NCBI RefSeq assembly: GCF_000003605.2
Contig: NW_003139182.1
Location: forward strand, 1-56,976
DNA: 56,976 bases
Direction of reading: 5' to 3'
From: Saccoglossus kowalevskii
Taxonomy: Eukaryota > Hemichordata > Enteropneusta > Harrimaniidae
The notes under the pieces were generated by a model. That model was given only the letters and a program-made list of their open reading frames with translations, ran no database searches and was not told the DNA's origin. The position numbers were made by a program, and so were the translations under genes. Every line of letters begins with the position of its first letter. Position 1 is the stretch's first letter. Below are positions 53,189 to 56,976 of the stretch, piece by piece.

Positions 53189-56100
53189 AACTTATACTGT
53201 GTGCAATGGTATGGCTCTACAATATGCATACCAACTAATACTGTGTGCAATGGTATGGTTCTACAATAAGCATACCAACTAATACTGTGTGTAATGGTAT
53301 GGCTCTACAATAAGCATACCAACTAATACTGTGTGCAATGGTATGGCTCTACAATAAGAATACCATCTAATACTGTGTGCAATGGTATGGCTCTACAATA
53401 AGTATACCAACTAATACAGTGTGCAATGGTATGGCTCTACAATAAGCATACCAACTAATACTGTGTGCAATGGTATGGCTCTACAATAAGCATACCAACT
53501 AATACTGTGTGCAATGGTATGGCTCTACAATAAGTATACCATCTATTACAGTGTGCAATGGTATGGCTCTACAATAAGTATATCAACTAATACTGTGTGC
53601 AATGGTATGGTTCTACAATAAGCATAGCAACTAATACTGTGTGCAATGGTATGGTTTAACAATAAGCATACCAACTAATACTGTGTGCAATGGTATGGCT
53701 CTACAAAAAGCATACCAACTAAAACTGTGTGCAATGGTATGGTTCTACAACAAGCATACCAACTAATACTGTGTGCAATGGTATGGCTCTACAATAAGCA
53801 TACCAACTAATACTGTGTGCAATGGTATGGCTCTACAATAAGCATACCAACTAATACTGTGTGCAATGGTATGGCTCTACAATAAGTATACCATCTAATA
53901 CAGTGTGCAATGGTATGGCTCTACAATAAGTATATCAACTAATACTGTGTGCAATGGTATGGCTCTACAATAAGCATACCAACTAATACTGTGTGCAATG
54001 GTATGGCTCTACAATAAGCATACCAACTAATACTGTGTGCAATGGTATGGCTCTACAATAAGTATGACAACTAATACAGTGTGCAATGATATGGCTCTAC
54101 AATAAGCATACCAACTAAAACTGTGTGCAATGGTATGGTTCTACAATAAGCATACCAACTAATACTGTGTGCAATGGTATGGCTCTACAATAAGCATACC
54201 AACTAATACTGTTTGCAATGGTATGGCTCTACAATAAGCATGCCAACTAATACTGTTTGCAATGGTATGGCTCTACAATAAGCATACCAACTAATACTGT
54301 GTGCAATGGTATGGCTCTACAATAAGCATACCAACTAATACTGTTTGCAATGGTATGGCTCTACAATAAGCATACCAACTTATACTGTGTGCAATGGTAT
54401 GGCTCTACAATATGCATACCAACTAATACTGTGTGCAATGGTATGGTTCTACAATAAGCATACCAACTAATACTGTGTGTAATGGTATGGCTCTACAATA
54501 AGCATACCAACTAATACTGTGTGCAATGGTATGGCTCTACAATAAGAATACCATCTAATACTGTGTGCAATGGTATGGCTCTACAATAAGTATACCAACT
54601 AATACAGTGTGCAATGGTATGGCTCTACAATAAGCATACCAACTAATACTGTGTGCAATGGTATGGCTCTACAATAAACATACCAACTAATACTGTGTGC
54701 AATGGTATGGCTCTACAATAAGTATACCATCTAATACAGTGTGCAATGGTATGGCTCTACAATAAGTATATCAACTAATACTGTGTGCAATGGTATGGTT
54801 CTACAATAAGCATACCAACTAATACTGTGTGCAATGGTATGGTTCTACAATAAGCATACCAACTAATACTGTGTGCAATGGTATGGCTATACAAAAAGCA
54901 TACCAACTAAAACTGTGTGCAATGGTATGGTTCTACAACAAGCATACCAACTAATACTGTGTGCAATGGTATGGCTCTACAATAAGCATACCAACTAATA
55001 CTGTGTGCAATGGTATGGCTCTACAATAAGCATACCAACTAATACTGTGTGCAATGGTATGGCTCTACAATAAGTATACCATCTAATACAGTGTGCAATG
55101 GTATGGCTCTACAATAAGTATATCAACTAATACTGTGTGCAATGGTATGGCTCTACAATAAGCATACCAACTAATACTGTGTGCAATGGTATGGCTCTAC
55201 AATAAGCATACCAACTAATACTGTGTGCAATGGTATGGCTCTACAATAAGTATGACAACTAATACAGTGTGCAATGATATGGCTCTACAATAAGCATACC
55301 AACTAAAACTGTGTGCAATGGTATGGCTCTACAATAAGCATACCAACTAATACTGTGTGCAATGGTATGGCTCTACAATAAGTATACCAACTAATACTGT
55401 TTGCAATGGTATGGCTCTACAATAAGCATACCAACTTATACTGTGTGCAATGGTATGGCTCTACAATATGCATACCAACTAATACTGTTTGCAATGGTAT
55501 GGCTCTACAATAAGCATACCAACTAATACTGTGTGCAATGGTATGGCTCTACAATAAGTATACCAACTAATACTGTTTGCAATGGTATGGCTCTACAATA
55601 AGCATACCAACTTATACTGTGTGCAATGGTATGGCTCTACAATATGCATACCAACTAATACTGTGTGCAATGGTATGGTTCTACAATAAGCATACCAACT
55701 AATACTGTGTGTAATGGTATGGCTCTACAATAAGCATACCAACTAATACTGTGTGCAATGGTATGGCTCTACAATAAGAATACCATCTAATACTGTGTGC
55801 AATGGTATGGCTCTACAATAAGTATACCAACTAATACAGTGTGCAATGGTATGGCTCTACAATAAGCATACCAACTAATACTGTGTGCAATGGTATGGCT
55901 CTACAATAAGCATACCAACTAATACTGTGTGCAATGGTATGGCTCTACAATAAGTATACCATCTATTACAGTGTGCAATGGTATGGCTCTACAATAAGTA
56001 TATCAACTAATACTGTGTGCAATGGTATGGTTCTACAATAAGCATAGCAACTAATACTGTGTGCAATGGTATGGTTCTACAATAAGCATACCAACTAATA

Positions 56101-56976
56101 CTGTGTGCAATGGTATGGCTCTACAAAAAGCATACCAACTAAAACTGTGTGCAATGGTATGGTTCTACAACAAGCATACCAACTAATACTGTGTGCAATG
56201 GTATGGCTCTACAATAAGCATACCAACTAATACTGTGTGCAATGGTATGGCTCTACAATAAGCATACCAACTAATACTGTGTGCAATGGTATGGCTCTAC
56301 AATAAGTATACCATCTAATACAGTGTGCAATGGTATGGCTCTACAATAAGTATATCAACTAATACTGTGTGCAATGGTATGGCTCTACAATAAGCATACC
56401 AACTAATACTGTGTGCAATGGTATGGCTCTACAATAAGCATACCAACTAATACTGTGTGCAATGGTATGGCTCTACAATAAGTATGACAACTAATACAGT
56501 GTGCAATGATATGGCTCTACAATAAGCATACCAACTAAAACTGTGTGCAATGGTATGGTTCTACAATAAGCATACCAACTAATACTGTGTGCAATGGTAT
56601 GGCTCTACAATAAGCATACCAACTAATACTGTTTGCAATGGTATGGCTCTACAATAAGCATGCCAACTAATACTGTTTGCAATGGTATGGCTCTACAATA
56701 AGCATACCAACTAATACTGTGTGCAATGGTATGGCTCTACAATAAGCATACCAACTAATACTGTGTACAATGGTATGGCTCTACAATAAGCATACCAACT
56801 AATACTGTGTGCAATGGTATGGCTCTACAATAAGCATACCAACTAATACTGTGTGCAATTGTATGGTTCTACAATAAGCATACCAACTAATACTGTGTAC
56901 AATGGTATGACTCTATAATAAGCATACCAACTAATACTGTGTGCAATGGTATGGCTCTAAAATAAGCTGATGAACT
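53189..56976 (+). repeat. Right-end higher-order repeat, three units of 27-28 monomers
   Basis: AACTTATAC followed by AATATGCATACC marks unit starts at 53,189, 54,377 and 55,609. The first unit is 1,188 bp (27 monomers). The second is 1,232 bp (28 monomers) and contains an extra start at 55,433, four monomers (176 bp) before the third. AGTATGACAAC with GATATGG lies at 54,061, 55,249 and 56,481. Units 1 and 3 share CCATCTATTACAG and AGCATAGCAAC (53,621 and 56,041, 2,420 bp apart), which unit 2 lacks. Unit 2 instead shares AATAAACATACC and CTATACAAAAAG with the 18,855-19,440 block at a constant offset of 35,522. Confidence 0.88.
56936..56976 (+). repeat. Last, degenerate partial monomer
   Basis: The final 41 bases follow the monomer up to position 32 apart from C25A (CTCTAAAATAAG), then read GCTGATGAACT where GCATACCAACT is expected: substitutions at monomer positions 33, 34, 36 and 37. 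Five changes in one monomer is well above the usual load. It may be the true edge of the array or a low-quality contig end. There is no flank to decide. Confidence 0.6.

Larger units (their letters stand above)
1..56976 (+). repeat. 44-bp satellite DNA array, ~1,295 head-to-tail monomers
   Basis: The entire window is a tandem array of one 44-bp monomer. Landmarks in monomer coordinates are ACTGTGTGC (1-9), TGGTATG (12-18), CTCTACAATAAG (20-31), CATACCA (32-38) and ACTAAT (39-44). The base count of the consensus is A15 C9 G8 T12, about 39% GC, with no CpG. The phase repeats every 660 bases (15 monomers) except at rare indels. Every monomer I read is in the same orientation, and no unique insert was seen. 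Stops TAA at monomer positions 28 and 41 (+ strand) and CTA at 22 and 40 (read on the - strand) fall in all frames as the phase rotates, so the array is non-coding. Arrays of this kind are known from eukaryotic heterochromatin. The species and the family name are not recognisable to me. Confidence 0.98.

Noticed and set aside
54660-54690. Polyadenylation signal AATAAA (also near 1,743, 19,153 and 43,232)
   Set aside because: It arises from single changes in the AATAAG part of the monomer and is not next to any gene.
1-56976. CRISPR array
   Set aside because: The repeats are contiguous 44-bp units with no unique spacers between them; variation is scattered point changes, and no cas genes are present.
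1-56976. Protein-coding repeat (a tandem-repeat protein)
   Set aside because: A 44-bp period shifts frame every monomer, and the two TAA (+) and two CTA (-) triplets per consensus monomer stop all six frames within about 75-115 nt. No variant run removes them over a useful length.
1-56976. CENP-B box and proof of a centromere
   Set aside because: No TTCG or CGGG core like that of the CENP-B box appears in the monomer or in the variants I read. A centromeric role is possible but cannot be shown from sequence alone.
1-56976. Telomere or subtelomere repeats
   Set aside because: No TTAGGG-like or TTAGG-like runs occur; TTAGT on the - strand is part of the 44-bp monomer only.
1-56976. Inverted segments or palindromic array arms
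   Set aside because: I looked for the reverse-strand landmarks (TTATTGTAGAGCC, GGTATGCTTATT) on the + strand and saw none; all monomers point the same way.
1-56976. Internal half-monomer duplication (22 + 22 bp ancestry)
   Set aside because: TGTGCAAT and TCTACAAT match at 6 of 8 bases at an offset of 16, but the match does not extend, so an ancestral shorter repeat is not supported.
1-56976. Bacterial or phage origin
   Set aside because: No genes, promoters or phage features occur in 57 kb. More than a thousand tandem copies of a short non-coding unit is a eukaryotic satellite pattern.
1-56976. Transposon-borne minisatellite (for example inside a Helitron or other element)
   Set aside because: Such internal arrays are usually short and flanked by element ends. 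No terminal motif, flank or transposase fragment is visible in the window.

Overview
The whole 56,976-base window is one satellite DNA array. A 44-bp monomer is repeated head to tail about 1,295 times (56,976/44), always in the same orientation, and no unique sequence interrupts it. I find no protein gene, RNA gene, mobile element or CRISPR array. The monomer is about 39% GC (17 of 44), and the consensus contains no CpG. Because 44 is not a multiple of 3, reading frames rotate from monomer to monomer. The consensus carries TAA twice per monomer on the + strand and two stop triplets on the - strand, so an uninterrupted consensus frame cannot exceed roughly 75 nt (+) or 115 nt (-).

An array of this length and regularity points to constitutive heterochromatin of a eukaryote, such as a centromeric, pericentromeric, subtelomeric or interstitial block. 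Neither the sequence nor any flank identifies the species or chromosome position, and I do not recognise the monomer family. Monomer positions below are numbered from the A of ACTGTGTGC (1-9). Other landmarks are TGGTATG (12-18), CATACCA (32-38) and ACTAAT (39-44).

The information lies in the variants. Most monomers differ from consensus at 0-3 sites drawn from a small set: position 3 T/A, 6 G/T, 8 G/A, 18 G/A, 20 C/T, 32 C/T, 35 A/G and a few others. These variants and rare length variants (34, 42, 43 and 57 bp) recur in the same order in distant places, so they act as barcodes. Read this way, the array is a mosaic of higher-order repeats. Local tandem units include 3 monomers (132 bp, near 11.0 kb), 7 monomers (306 bp, near 30.4 and 33.1 kb), 9 monomers (an exact 396-bp duplication at 33,681-34,472), 27-29 monomers (1.55-3.3 kb and 53.2-56.9 kb), 32-35 monomers (4.4-6.8 kb and 12.4-16.3 kb) and 39 monomers (18.4-21.2 kb). 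On top of these lie long-range copies of 0.5-1.2 kb blocks at offsets of about 4 to 40 kb, some in permuted order. This is the pattern expected from repeated unequal exchange, replication slippage and conversion-like homogenisation.

Two places deserve technical caution. The first is 43,104-43,235, where five one-base homopolymer insertions cluster. The second is the last ~20 bases, which depart from the monomer and may be the array edge or a poor contig end. All offsets and coordinates were derived by eye and may be off by a few bases at block ends.
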